Below are positions 1 to 7,154 of a DNA stretch of 64,000 bases, in pieces; the stretch's first letter is position 1, and each line of letters begins with the position of its first letter. The position numbers and the translations under genes are program-made. This stretch comes from Cellulomonas xiejunii (lineage in GTDB: Bacteria > Actinomycetota > Actinomycetes > Actinomycetales > Cellulomonadaceae). The notes beneath the pieces are model-generated. The model had not been told where the DNA came from. It saw nothing but the letters and a program-made list of their open reading frames with translations, and did no database searches. The DNA is taken from contig NZ_CP101987.1 in NCBI RefSeq assembly GCF_024508315.1, forward strand, positions 2,976,001-3,040,000, read 5' to 3'.

Positions 1-303
1 CGACCCGACGGTCGGCCCGACCCCGAGCAGCACGAAGGCCGTCGCGAGGACGAATGTGGAGACGAGCAGGACGCGGCGGGTGCCGAGCCGCTGGAGCACG
101 ATGCCGGACGACGTGACGGTCAGCAGCGACCCGACCGAGCCGACGAGCAGGAGCAGACCCAGGTCGGCCGTGCTCAGGTCCAGGAGGTCCCGCACCGTCG
201 GGATGCGTGCCAGCCAGCTCGCGAAGGCGACACCGGCGAGGGCGAAGAGGCCGACGAGCAGGAGTCGGGCTCGGGCGACCACGGACGGGTCGGGGGTGGT
301 CAC
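1..303 (-). CDS. MFS transporter, N-terminal part (gene runs off the window)
   Basis: This is the first 101 residues of a membrane transporter. It starts at a GTG (303..301), with a purine-rich ACGGAG a few bases upstream. The visible protein has a short polar N-terminus, a first hydrophobic helix (LLLVGLFALAGVAFASWL) followed by ARIP, a second hydrophobic stretch (LGLLLLVGSVGSLLTV), and a basic LGTRR loop before a third helix. That helix-loop-helix pattern is typical of the start of major facilitator proteins, and the ARIPTVRD segment resembles sugar or drug efflux MFS members. The gene is divergent from a LacI-type regulator across 166 bp holding a perfect palindrome, so it is probably that regulator's target. 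The substrate cannot be told from this fragment. Confidence 0.75.
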   Translation of the reverse strand, partial: MTTPDPSVVARARLLLVGLFALAGVAFASWLARIPTVRDLLDLSTADLGLLLLVGSVGSLLTVTSSGIVLQRLGTRRVLLVSTFVLATAFVLLGVGPTVGS

Positions 304-371
304 AGCAGAGCTCCGTGTCAAGGGGGAACCGGGATACGGCCCGCTGCGCGTCAGTGGCTGTCCATGCGCGT

Positions 372-387
372 CTCGAATCGATTCGAG
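372..387. promoter_or_regulatory. 16-bp perfect palindrome, probable LacI-family operator
   Basis: CTCGAATCGATTCGAG is an exact 16-bp palindrome with the central CG step typical of LacI-family operators. It is A/T-richer than its surroundings. It lies between the divergent transporter and regulator genes, about 22 bp upstream of a TACGCT -10 box (409..414), so it would cover the -35 region of the regulator promoter. Autoregulation and control of the transporter are inferred from position. Confidence 0.6.
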
Positions 388-408
388 GGGGCCCGTCCAT
401 AGTGCGGG

Positions 409-414
409 TACGCT
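409..414 (+). promoter_or_regulatory. Probable -10 box of the LacI-family gene
   Basis: TACGCT fits the actinobacterial TAnnnT -10 pattern. It would give a 5' leader of about 50 nt that ends in the GGAGG ribosome site at 459..463. No convincing -35 is visible, and the palindrome at 372..387 occupies that area. Confidence 0.4.
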
Positions 415-469
415 GACCGCGACGTCAAACGTCACCCCTCGCCTGCCTCGTCGGCCCCGGAGGTCCGCC

Positions 470-1537
470 CTGTCCGCGCAGCGCACCACCCTGGCCGACG
501 TCGCCGCCGCCGCAGGCGTGTCGGTCTCGACCGCCTCCCTGGCCTTCTCCGGCTCCGGCCCCATCGCCGACGCCACCCGCGCGCGCGTCCTGGAGGCGGC
601 CCGCGAGCTCGGGTACGCCGGGCCCAACCCTCTCGGACGCCAGCTGCGCCGCGGTCGATCCGGCATCGTCGGCGTCATCATGGGTGACGCGCTGCGCCGC
701 GCGTTCCGCGACCCCGTCGCCGTCCAGGTGCTCGACGGCCTGACCTCCACGCTCGGACCGCTCGGCCTCGGCGTGCTCCTCATCCCCGGTCCGGACGACC
801 CGTCGCAGCCCGCGGTGGACCCACTGCTGGAGTCCGCCGCGATGGACGTCGCCGTGCAGATGTGGGGCGGCACCACCGACGACCCGGTCCTGGAGATGCT
901 CCGACGGCGCGGCACCCCGACGGTCCTCGTCGAGGGCACGCCCCAGCCCGACGTGGCGGCCATCGGGATCGACGACCACGGCGGGATGACCGAGCTCACG
1001 CAGCACCTGCTCGCTCTCGGGCACACGCGCATCGCGACGGTGACCCTGCCGTTCGACCGGGAGCGCTCCGAGGGCCCGGCCGACCCGGTCCGCCTCGCCC
1101 GGATCTCCTGGGAGATCACCCGGCGCCGGCTCACCGGGGTCACCGATGCGGGCGTCACCCCGACCGTCGTCTACGAGACGCCGGCGTCGCTCGTCGAGAA
1201 CGGCGCTGCCGCCGGCCGCGCGCTGCTGTCGACGGCCGACCGTCCCACCGCGATCGTGTGCCAGTCGGACCTGCTCGCCTCGGGCGTGGTGCTGGCCGCA
1301 CGGGAGCTCGGGCTGCGCGTGCCGCAGGACGTCTCCGTCGCCGGGTTCGACGGTCTCGACCTGCCGTGGCTCGCACCCGACGTCCTGACGAGCGTGTCGC
1401 AGCCGCTCGCGCAGAAGGGTGCCGCCATCGGCGAGGCCGTCGCCGAGCTGCTCGCGGGCCGCATGCCCGAGCCGCGCGTGCTGCCCGTGCAGCTGCGCAC
1501 CGGGACGACGACCGGGCCGGTCCCGCAGCGCGGCTGA
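470..1537 (+). CDS. LacI-family transcriptional regulator (probable CTG start)
   Basis: A 355-residue DNA-binding regulator. The first 50 or so residues form the LacI helix-turn-helix and hinge (TTLADVAAAAGVSVSTAS, then ARELGY). The rest is a periplasmic-binding-protein-like effector domain ending in the usual DVSVAGFDGLDLP and LTSVSQPL segments. Family length is about 330-350, so starting just before TTLADVA fits. The only start codon well placed there is CTG at 470, preceded by a perfect GGAGG (459..463) with a 6-nt spacer. The nearest in-frame ATG/GTG/TTG (GTG at 296) would add about 58 residues of low-complexity sequence reading through the operator. It probably represses the divergent MFS gene in response to a sugar-like ligand. 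The ligand is unknown. Confidence 0.85.
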   Translation: MSAQRTTLADVAAAAGVSVSTASLAFSGSGPIADATRARVLEAARELGYAGPNPLGRQLRRGRSGIVGVIMGDALRRAFRDPVAVQVLDGLTSTLGPLGLGVLLIPGPDDPSQPAVDPLLESAAMDVAVQMWGGTTDDPVLEMLRRRGTPTVLVEGTPQPDVAAIGIDDHGGMTELTQHLLALGHTRIATVTLPFDRERSEGPADPVRLARISWEITRRRLTGVTDAGVTPTVVYETPASLVENGAAAGRALLSTADRPTAIVCQSDLLASGVVLAARELGLRVPQDVSVAGFDGLDLPWLAPDVLTSVSQPLAQKGAAIGEAVAELLAGRMPEPRVLPVQLRTGTTTGPVPQRG

Positions 1538-1551
1538 CGCGACCGCGTCAG
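1534..1551. terminator. Small hairpin spanning both stop codons of convergent genes
   Basis: CTGACGC, loop GACC, GCGTCAG. The TGA stop of the LacI-family gene lies in the left arm and the stop of the convergent dehydratase gene in the right arm. The stem is only 7 bp with no T tract, so it is a weak bidirectional terminator candidate. Confidence 0.45.
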
Positions 1552-1982
1552 ACCAGCCGGACGACCGCCTGCGCCTTGCCCAGGACGCGGACGCCCTCGA
1601 CCGTCACCGTCAGGTCGATCCGCGCCGTCCCGGCGTCGACGTCGACCGAGCCGACCGTGGCGACGACCTCCAGGGACGCCTCCCCCGGGTCCGGCACGGG
1701 CACGGGCCGCGTGAACCGCGCCTGGTAGTCGACGACGGCCCCGGGGTCGCCGACCCAGTCCACGACCACGGTGACGGCAGCGCCCATGGTCCACATGCCG
1801 TGCGCGATCACACCCGGCAGGCCGACCGACGTGGCCACGCGCTCGTTCCAGTGGATGGGGTTGAAGTCGCCCGACGCACCGGCGTACCGCACCAGCCGCG
1901 CACGGTCGACGGTGATCGTGCGGCGGGCCACCTCCTGGCCGACCGTGAGGTCGGCCGGCGCGGGGCGGACCTCGCCGCTCAC
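1548..1982 (-). CDS. MaoC-family (R)-specific enoyl dehydratase/hydratase, HadB-like subunit
   Basis: A 144-residue hot-dog-fold protein. Residues around 40-65 carry the R-hydratase signature YAGASGDFNPIHWN, with the catalytic Asp and His of the family, then GVIAHGMWTMG. It starts at GTG 1982, which overlaps the TGA of the upstream subunit gene by four bases (GTGA), so the two are translationally coupled. In mycobacteria the homologous HadB pairs with HadA or HadC as the beta-hydroxyacyl-ACP dehydratase of long-chain fatty acid synthesis. Here the partner is the HadA-like gene directly upstream. This lineage is not known for mycolic acids, so the acyl substrate is open: ordinary fatty acid elongation or CoA-linked hydration are both possible. 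Confidence 0.85.
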   Translation of the reverse strand: MSGEVRPAPADLTVGQEVARRTITVDRARLVRYAGASGDFNPIHWNERVATSVGLPGVIAHGMWTMGAAVTVVVDWVGDPGAVVDYQARFTRPVPVPDPGEASLEVVATVGSVDVDAGTARIDLTVTVEGVRVLGKAQAVVRLV

Positions 1983-2431
1983 GCCGCGTCCTCGGGCCGC
2001 ACGGCGAGCGTGGAGACGACCGTGGCGACGGGTGCCCCGTCCTCGTCGGCGATCTCGCACCGGGTGGTGATCATCGACAGGCCTGCGCGCTGCGTCACCG
2101 CGTCGACGTGCAGCGCGGTCCGCAGCCGGTCACCGGCGCAGATGGGCCGGTGGTGGGTGAAGCGCTCGTCGGCGTGCACGACGCGGCTGAAGTCGACGCC
2201 CGCTGCGGGGTCCTCGACGTACTGGGCCTCGGTCCGCTGGGCGATCACCACGGCGAACGTGGGCGGCGCGACGACGTCCGGGTAGCCCAGCGCGCGGGCG
2301 GCGTCGGGGTCCGTGTGGGCCGGGTGCGTGGCACCCGTCGCCTCGGCGAACTCCCGCACCTTCTCGGATGCGACCACATACACATCGCCGGGCGGGTAGA
2401 CCCGCCCGGCGAAAGTGGTGTCGACCGGCAC
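1979..2431 (-). CDS. HadA-like FAS1-type dehydratase domain protein
   Basis: A 150-residue protein with the MaoC N-terminal dehydratase fold. It begins VDTTFAGRVYPP and continues KVREFAEATGATHPAHTDP, a pattern seen in HadA/HadC and UPF0336 proteins. It lacks the GDxNPxH catalytic loop of its partner, as expected for the structural and substrate-channel subunit of an A/B heterodimer. The start is GTG at 2431, 31 bp downstream of the L33 gene on the same strand. The order rpmG-hadA-hadB matches Mycobacterium tuberculosis, but no third hadC gene follows. Function is inferred from family and context. Confidence 0.82.
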   Translation of the reverse strand: MPVDTTFAGRVYPPGDVYVVASEKVREFAEATGATHPAHTDPDAARALGYPDVVAPPTFAVVIAQRTEAQYVEDPAAGVDFSRVVHADERFTHHRPICAGDRLRTALHVDAVTQRAGLSMITTRCEIADEDGAPVATVVSTLAVRPEDAA

Positions 2432-2462
2432 GTCAGCAGGTCAGTCGTGTTCGCGAACCGCG

Positions 2463-2633
2463 TCAGCGGGTCTCGCGGTGCACCGTGTGCTTGTTGTCAC
2501 GCGGGCAGAACTTCTTCATCTCGAGCCGGTCGGGGGTGTTCCGACGGTTCTTCTTGGTGATGTAGTTCCGCTCCTTGCACTCCGTGCAGGCGAGAGTGAT
2601 CTTGGGGCGGACGTCCGCGCTCTTGCTGGCCAT
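2463..2633 (-). CDS. rpmG: 50S ribosomal protein L33 (bL33)
   Basis: A 56-residue ribosomal protein of the large subunit, near the E site. The conserved core [20 protein letters not shown] and [17 protein letters not shown] is intact and the protein ends HRETR. The first zinc-type pair (Cys16, Cys19) is present. Of the second pair only Cys43 remains, and position 46 is Asp (FCPRDNKH). The usual zinc-binding four-Cys set is therefore incomplete. It starts at ATG 2633 and lies downstream of tRNAs Thr and Met on the same strand, an arrangement also found in mycobacteria. Confidence 0.97.
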   Translation of the reverse strand: MASKSADVRPKITLACTECKERNYITKKNRRNTPDRLEMKKFCPRDNKHTVHRETR

Positions 2634-2727
2634 GTCTATGTCACCTCTCGCGCCCCGCGGGGGCTGCGTTTCTTCTCCTGGCGCGCGCCGGCCGACGCGC
2701 GCTGCTGGGACGGATGTTCGCCGGACG

Positions 2728-2804
2728 TGGTAGCGGGAGCGGGACTCGAACCCGCGACACCACGATTATGAGCCGTGTGCTCTAACCACCTGAGCTATCC
2801 CGCC
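2728..2804 (-). tRNA. tRNA-Met (CAT), elongator type, CCA encoded
   Basis: A full cloverleaf can be drawn: a GGCGGGA acceptor arm pairing with TCCCGCT (one G-U pair), D-arm, a CTCATAA anticodon loop with CAT at 2770..2768, and a TTCGAGT T-loop. The anticodon stem lacks the three G-C pairs of initiator tRNA, so this is the elongator (or, less likely, an Ile2 tRNA with a modified C34). The three bases after the discriminator A read CCA, so the 3' end is genomically encoded, unlike the two neighbouring tRNAs. Confidence 0.93.
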
Positions 2805-2819
2805 ACAGCGGTCATGCCC

Positions 2820-2848
2820 CGGGTCGATCGTCCAGGACGATCGACCCG
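2820..2848. terminator. Hairpin between tRNA-Thr and tRNA-Met
   Basis: The arms CGGGTCGATCGTCC and GGACGATCGACCCG are perfect complements separated by one base, so the realistic stem is about 12 bp. It lies 15 nt past the 3' end of tRNA-Thr and could end or process the tRNA transcript. There is no T tract. Confidence 0.5.
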
Positions 2849-2861
2849 CGACACACCACAG

Positions 2862-2934
2862 AGCCCCGAAAGGGAATCGAACCCTTGACCTTCTCCTTAC
2901 CATGGAGACGCTCTGCCGACTGAGCTATCGGGGC
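2862..2934 (-). tRNA. tRNA-Thr (GGT)
   Basis: A 73-nt cloverleaf with acceptor GCCCCGA/TCGGGGC, anticodon stem TCTCC/GGAGA, loop ATGGTAA (anticodon GGT), and T-arm AAGGG/CCCTT with loop TTCGATT. CCA is not encoded. It is followed on the same strand by tRNA-Met and rpmG. Confidence 0.95.
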
Positions 2935-2946
2935 AGCGCGGACCAG

Positions 2947-2975
2947 AGTACACGCGCCGCGGGGTGCCCGTGAAA
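2947..2975 (-). promoter_or_regulatory. Probable promoter of the tRNA-Thr / tRNA-Met / rpmG / dehydratase unit
   Basis: Read on the minus strand, TTTCAC (2975..2970) is followed after exactly 17 bp by TGTACT (2952..2947), and the tRNA begins 13 bp further on. Spacing and sequences are compatible with a housekeeping sigma factor promoter. Confidence 0.5.
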
Positions 2976-3094
2976 TCGTCTCCGCCGCGGCCCGCGCGGA
3001 GCCCGTCCGCACCCGCGGGAGCGGGTGCCACGAGAGGCAGCCGAAGCGTTTCAGTTCGTCGCGGCGCCCGGCGTCACGTGCCACGATCCGGCGC

Positions 3095-3526
3095 ATGCGC
3101 ACCCCCCGTCACCGTCCCGGCCGCCTGGCCGCCGCCAGCCTGGCCGTCGCCGCACTGCTCACCCTCGCCGCCTGCAGCGGCGGCGAGGACGAGGGCGTCG
3201 ACCCCTCCTCCGCCGACTGGCCGCAGGCCGTCGACCCCGCCGCGCACGAGGGCGAGTTCGTCGTCGTGTGGACCGCGATCGCCGAGAACGCGGAGGACCC
3301 CGCACTGGCCGCCGAGGTGGAGCGGCTCGCCGCGGAGGGGTACGAGGTCGAGCCGTGGTCACCCGGCTGCCAGTCCGGGGCGCAGGAGCCACTCACCACG
3401 CTCACGGGCTTCACCGAGCCCGTCGGCGTCGGCGTGGCCTTCGCCTCCGAGGAGGACGCCGGCGTGTTCGACACGCGCGACGAAGGCAGCACGGTGTCGC
3501 ACACCACGGGGACCTGGACCTGCTGA
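3095..3526 (+). CDS. Small secreted lipoprotein of unknown function
   Basis: A 143-residue protein with a classic lipoprotein signal: basic RTPRHRPGR, a hydrophobic Ala/Leu core, and lipobox LAAC with the lipid-modified Cys at residue 27. The mature part is acidic and has two further cysteines (GCQSG and the final residue), which may form a disulphide. No enzyme motif is visible. It is isolated between the tRNA cluster and tRNA-Tyr on the opposite strand. There is no clear ribosome site before the ATG, so the start is chosen from the signal peptide. Confidence 0.75.
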   Translation: MRTPRHRPGRLAAASLAVAALLTLAACSGGEDEGVDPSSADWPQAVDPAAHEGEFVVVWTAIAENAEDPALAAEVERLAAEGYEVEPWSPGCQSGAQEPLTTLTGFTEPVGVGVAFASEEDAGVFDTRDEGSTVSHTTGTWTC

Positions 3527-3590
3527 CACGGCTCGGCCGGCCGCAGCGACCCACGGGCACCGGGTGGGCAGCCGACGGGCCGGAGTACGA

Positions 3591-3624
3591 CGAAGGGGGC
3601 GTCCTGGTGAGGACGCCCCCTTCG
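3591..3624. terminator. Strong bidirectional terminator hairpin
   Basis: CGAAGGGGGCGTCC, 6-nt loop, GGACGCCCCCTTCG: a perfect 14-bp stem. It sits between the lipoprotein gene (plus) and the 3' end of tRNA-Tyr (minus, 6 nt away) and would serve both. Confidence 0.85.
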
Positions 3625-3629
3625 GTGCG

Positions 3630-3711
3630 TGGCGGGTGAGGGATTCGAACCCCCGTAGGCGTTGCCAGCTGATTTACAGTCAGCCCCCTTTGGCCACTCG
3701 GGTAACCCGCC
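3630..3711 (-). tRNA. tRNA-Tyr (GTA), long variable arm
   Basis: An 82-nt class II tRNA. Acceptor GGCGGGT pairs with ACCCGCC, the anticodon stem is GCTGA/TCAGC with loop CTGTAAA (anticodon GTA), and a long variable arm precedes the GGGGG/CCCTC T-arm with loop TTCGAAT. CCA is not encoded. Confidence 0.96.
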
Positions 3712-3947
3712 AAGGGGCGCGCGGCCACGTCGTCGGCGTCGGTCGTGCGTACGAGAGCTCGTACGACGGTCCGGCGCGTCCGCGCGAACGGCGTGCGGAT
3801 GGAAGGATAGCAACTCCGGGAGGGGCTCGTGCACATCGCCGCCCAGCGGTCCGCGACCGCGGCCCGCGCCGCGCGTCACGATCGGCGCACGGCACCTCGT
3901 CCACCGGACCGCAGACGCACCCCGAGCGGGTGCAGGGAGGGAGCAGC

Positions 3948-4445
3948 ATGGCGAGCGAGTCGTCGTTCGACGTCGTCAGCAAGGTCGACCGCCAGGAGGT
4001 CGACAACGCCCTGAACCAGGCCGCGAAGGAGATCGCGCAGCGCTACGACTTCAAGGGCGTGGGCGCGTCGATCAGCTGGAGCGGCGAGAGCATCCTCATG
4101 GTCGCGAACTCCCCCGAGCGCGTGCTCGCGGTGCTCGACGTCCTCCAGACCAAGCTCATCAAGCGCGGCATCTCCCTCAAGGCGCTCGACACCGGGGAGA
4201 ACGAGCCCCAGCCCTCCGGCAAGGAGTACCGGCTGACGGGCACCCTCAAGGAGGGCCTGAGCACCGAGATCGCCAAGAAGCTGGCGAAGATCGTGCGCGA
4301 CGAGGGACCCAAGGGCGTCAAGACCCAGATCCAGGGCGACGAGCTGCGGGTGACCGCCAAGAGCCGGGACGACCTGCAGACGGTCATCGCGCTGCTCAAG
4401 GGCTCGGACGTCGACGCGGCCCTGCAGTTCGTCAACTACCGGTAG
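3948..4445 (+). CDS. YajQ-family cyclic-nucleotide-binding protein
   Basis: A 165-residue cytoplasmic protein matching the YajQ/UPF0234 family from end to end: [20 protein letters not shown] at the N-terminus, [11 protein letters not shown], and the closing ALQFVNYR. Members have two ferredoxin-like domains and bind nucleotides. A Xanthomonas member is a cyclic-di-GMP effector, but the role in actinobacteria is unsettled. The ATG at 3948 follows GGGAGGGAG. It is monocistronic, ending in a strong hairpin 8 bp downstream. Confidence 0.95.
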   Translation: MASESSFDVVSKVDRQEVDNALNQAAKEIAQRYDFKGVGASISWSGESILMVANSPERVLAVLDVLQTKLIKRGISLKALDTGENEPQPSGKEYRLTGTLKEGLSTEIAKKLAKIVRDEGPKGVKTQIQGDELRVTAKSRDDLQTVIALLKGSDVDAALQFVNYR

Positions 4446-4452
4446 CCGTCCC

Positions 4453-4478
4453 CCGGGGGCACGTCCGCGTGCCCCCGG
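4453..4478. terminator. Terminator between convergent yajQ-like and htpX genes
   Basis: CCGGGGGCACG, loop TCCG, CGTGCCCCCGG: an 11-bp perfect stem, 8 bp after the plus-strand stop and 38 bp from the minus-strand stop. Confidence 0.8.
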
Positions 4479-4515
4479 CGGCACCGGGCCGCGCACATGC
4501 CCGTCACCACCGCCC

Positions 4516-5385
4516 TCACCAGCGCGTGACCCCGCCACCCGCCATCGCCTCGAGCCGCGCGACCCGCTCGGGCATCGGCGGGTGCGTCGAGAACATGCGC
4601 GCGAGGCCGGCACCGCGGAACGGGTTCGCGATCATGAGGTGCGACACGTCGACCAGCTCACGGTCCTGCGGCAGGGGCCGCGCGCGGGTGCCCGCCTCGA
4701 GCTTGCGCAGGGCTGACGCCAGTGCGAGCGGGTCGCCGGTGAGGCGCGCACCGTCCTCGTCCGCGTCGAACTCGCGCGTCCGTGAGATCGCGAGCTGGAT
4801 CGTCGTCGCCGCCACCGGCGCGAGGACGACCATCAGCAGGGCCGCGATCGGGTTGCCGCCCTCGCGGCGGTCACCGCCGCCGAAGAACAGCGCGAACTGC
4901 GCGAGGGACGTGATCACGCCCGCGACCGCCGCCGCGACGGACGACGTGAGGATGTCCCGGTTGTAGACGTGCATCAGCTCGTGACCCAGCACACCGCGCA
5001 GCTCACGCTCGTCGAGGATCCCCAGGATGCCTTCCGTGCAGCACACCGCCGCGTTCTGCGGGTTGCGTCCCGTCGCGAAGGCGTTGGGCGCCATCGTGGG
5101 CGACACGTACAGCCGCGGCATGGGCTGCCGCGCCGCCGTCGAGAGCTCGCGCACGATGCGGTACATCGCCGGCTGCTCGATCTCGCTGACCGGCCGGGCG
5201 CGCATCGCCCGGATCGCGATCTTGTCCGAGTTCCAGTAGCTGTAGCCCGTCATCACCAGGCCCAGGGCGGTGAACACCCACAGATACTGCGGGCCCCCGA
5301 CGACCCAGCCGATGCCGAGCAGGACCGCCCACATCACGCCGAACAACGCCGCGGTCTTCAGCCCGTTGTAGTGCCTGTGCTGCAT
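4516..5385 (-). CDS. htpX: HtpX-type membrane zinc metalloprotease (M48B)
   Basis: A 289-residue inner-membrane protease for membrane protein quality control. Two N-terminal hydrophobic helices (about 12-30 and 36-50) precede the cytosolic catalytic domain. The zinc motif HELMH is at residues 135-139, and the third ligand is expected in EFDADEDG further on. A third and fourth hydrophobic segment separate the two. It ends with the usual FSTHPPMPERVARLEAM. The ATG at 5385 is preceded by AGGACGACG. It lies downstream of fprA with a strong hairpin between them, so it is probably transcribed on its own. Confidence 0.95.
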   Translation of the reverse strand: MQHRHYNGLKTAALFGVMWAVLLGIGWVVGGPQYLWVFTALGLVMTGYSYWNSDKIAIRAMRARPVSEIEQPAMYRIVRELSTAARQPMPRLYVSPTMAPNAFATGRNPQNAAVCCTEGILGILDERELRGVLGHELMHVYNRDILTSSVAAAVAGVITSLAQFALFFGGGDRREGGNPIAALLMVVLAPVAATTIQLAISRTREFDADEDGARLTGDPLALASALRKLEAGTRARPLPQDRELVDVSHLMIANPFRGAGLARMFSTHPPMPERVARLEAMAGGGVTRW

Positions 5386-5514
5386 CGTCGTCCTCGCCTC
5401 CCCCGTTCGGAGCCGGTCGCGGCCTCCGTCAACGTCAACGCCCGGTGCGGCGACGACGTTCCCGCGGGGCACCGAGGTACACCCGTGCGCGCCGGCGGCG
5501 CGGCACAGCACGCG

Positions 5515-5545
5515 GGCCCCCGGACGGTCGGACCGTCCGGGGGCC
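5515..5545. terminator. Long inverted repeat downstream of fprA
   Basis: GGCCCCCGGACGGTC and GACCGTCCGGGGGCC are perfect 15-nt arms around a single G. As RNA this would be a very stable hairpin with a minimal loop, 14 nt past the fprA stop on the minus strand. Confidence 0.75.
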
Positions 5546-5559
5546 TGCAGGCGACGTGC

Positions 5560-6945
5560 TCAGTCCTGCGGGACCTCGCGTCCGAGCGCGACCGCGACCA
5601 TGTGCTCGCGCGGCACGACCTTGACGCGCTCGCGCCCCTGGGGCTCGCCCAGGGAGCGCTCGTAGGCGTCGAGCAGCTCCCAGCCGGACCACTCGATGGT
5701 GTCCGCACCGCGCTGCACGAGGAAGTCGAGCACGGCCTGCGGGTCACGCTCCGTCGCGGTGTAGAAGGCCTCACCCGCAGCCGCGACGTCCTCACCGAGG
5801 TGCCGGATCGTCTCCGACGCGTCGGACTTGGTGTGACCGATGAGCCCCACGGGCCCCCGCTTGATCCACCCGGTCGCGTACACGCCCGGCAGGTGGTCGC
5901 CGTCCACGTCGAGGACACGCCCCTCGCGGTTGGGGATCACACCCGCGACGTCGTCGAACGGGATGTCGACCAAGGGCGAGCCGAAGTACCCGACCGCCCG
6001 GTAGACGGCCTGGACCGGCCAGTCGTGGAACTGCCCGGTGCCGGTGACGTTGCCGTCGCCGTTGAGCGCCGTGCGCTCGGTGCGCAGGCCGACGACGTGG
6101 CCGTCCTCGCCGAGGACCTCGACGGGCTTGTGCAGGAAGTGCAGGTGGATGCGACGCGAGGCCGTCAGGTCCTCGGGCTCCTTGAGGGTCCAGTCCGTGA
6201 GGGTCTTGACGACCTGCTTGGTCTGGTTGCTCGAGTGGATCGCGGCCATCGAGCCCTCGTCGAACTCGAAGTCCTCGGGGTAGACGATCGTGTCGACGTC
6301 CGGGACGTGGCCGAGCTCGCGCAGCTCCAGGGGCGAGAACTTGGCCTGGGCCGGCCCGCGGCGTGCGAAGACGTGCACGTCGGTGACGGGGTTGGCCTTG
6401 AGGATGTCGTAGACGTTCTGCGGGAGCTCGGTCGGCAGCAGGTCGTCGGCGTGCTTGGCCAGGATGCGGGCCACGTCGAGCGCCACGTTGCCCGCGCCGA
6501 GCACCGCGACCTGCGTCGCCTCCAGCGGCCAGGTGCGCGGCACGTCGGGGTGGCCGTCGTACCAGGACACGAAGTCCGCGGCGCCGTAGGACCCCTCGAG
6601 GTCGATGCCCGGGATCGGCAGCTCCGCGTCGCGGATCGAGCCGGTCGAGAAGATCACGGCGTCGTAGAACGTGCGCAGGTCGTCGAGCTTGAGGTCGGTG
6701 CCGTAGTCCACGTTCGCGAGGAGGCGGATGTCGCCGCGCTCGAGGACCTTGTGCAGCGCGACGATGATCTGCTTGATGCGCGGGTGGTCCGGGGCCACGC
6801 CGTAGCGCACCAGGCCGAACGGTGCCGGGAGCCGCTCGAACAGGTCGATGCTGACGTCGAGACCGGTCTTCGACAGGATGTCGGCCGCGTAGATGCCGGC
6901 CGGACCGGCGCCGACGATCGCGACGCGCAGGGTCGGGGTGCTCAC
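5560..6945 (-). CDS. fprA: Ferredoxin--NADP+ reductase, adrenodoxin-reductase type (FprA)
   Basis: A 461-residue flavoprotein. The N-terminal FAD-binding Rossmann motif is AIVGAGPAGIYAAD (about 9-22), followed by APFGLVRYGVAPDH, diagnostic of the FprA/adrenodoxin reductase family. The NADP site is in AVLGAGNVALDVARIL, and VYATGWIKRGPVGLIGHTK is the conserved FAD-closing segment. It moves electrons between NADPH and ferredoxins in the cytosol, for example for P450s or Fe-S enzymes. The start is GTG 6945, divergent from the RarD-type gene over about 210 bp. No ferredoxin gene is adjacent. Confidence 0.95.
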   Translation of the reverse strand: MSTPTLRVAIVGAGPAGIYAADILSKTGLDVSIDLFERLPAPFGLVRYGVAPDHPRIKQIIVALHKVLERGDIRLLANVDYGTDLKLDDLRTFYDAVIFSTGSIRDAELPIPGIDLEGSYGAADFVSWYDGHPDVPRTWPLEATQVAVLGAGNVALDVARILAKHADDLLPTELPQNVYDILKANPVTDVHVFARRGPAQAKFSPLELRELGHVPDVDTIVYPEDFEFDEGSMAAIHSSNQTKQVVKTLTDWTLKEPEDLTASRRIHLHFLHKPVEVLGEDGHVVGLRTERTALNGDGNVTGTGQFHDWPVQAVYRAVGYFGSPLVDIPFDDVAGVIPNREGRVLDVDGDHLPGVYATGWIKRGPVGLIGHTKSDASETIRHLGEDVAAAGEAFYTATERDPQAVLDFLVQRGADTIEWSGWELLDAYERSLGEPQGRERVKVVPREHMVAVALGREVPQD

Positions 6946-7142
6946 GGGACCTGGTTGCCTTCCGCTGTGGGGAGCCCTCGCACGACGAGGCGTCCTGACG
7001 GGGGGGACGTCGCGCCTCGCGGCCGCGCCCCGCCATCGGTGCGAGAGCAGTGCGCGACAAGTCTAGGACGCGGGCGCGCCAGGGCTCGACGTCCACTCCA
7101 CGATACGGACAGTCCGCGATGTGGACACCTGATCGGTACGCC

Positions 7143-7148
7143 TACAGT
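7143..7148 (+). promoter_or_regulatory. -10 box of a probable leaderless transcript (rarD-like gene)
   Basis: TACAGT ends 6 nt before the GTG at 7155, so transcription should begin at the start codon. TGGACA at 7122..7127 could be a -35, but the spacer would be only 15 bp. Confidence 0.5.
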
Positions 7149-7154
7149 CGGCGG

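Noticed and set aside
296..469. Extension of the LacI-family gene to GTG 296 or beyond
   Set aside because: It would add residues without family similarity and read through the operator palindrome and -10 box. The GGAGG just before codon 470 argues for the short form.
2728..2804. Initiator tRNA-fMet
   Set aside because: The anticodon stem lacks the three consecutive G-C pairs of initiators and position 1-72 is a G-U pair rather than the initiator mismatch, so the elongator type is preferred.
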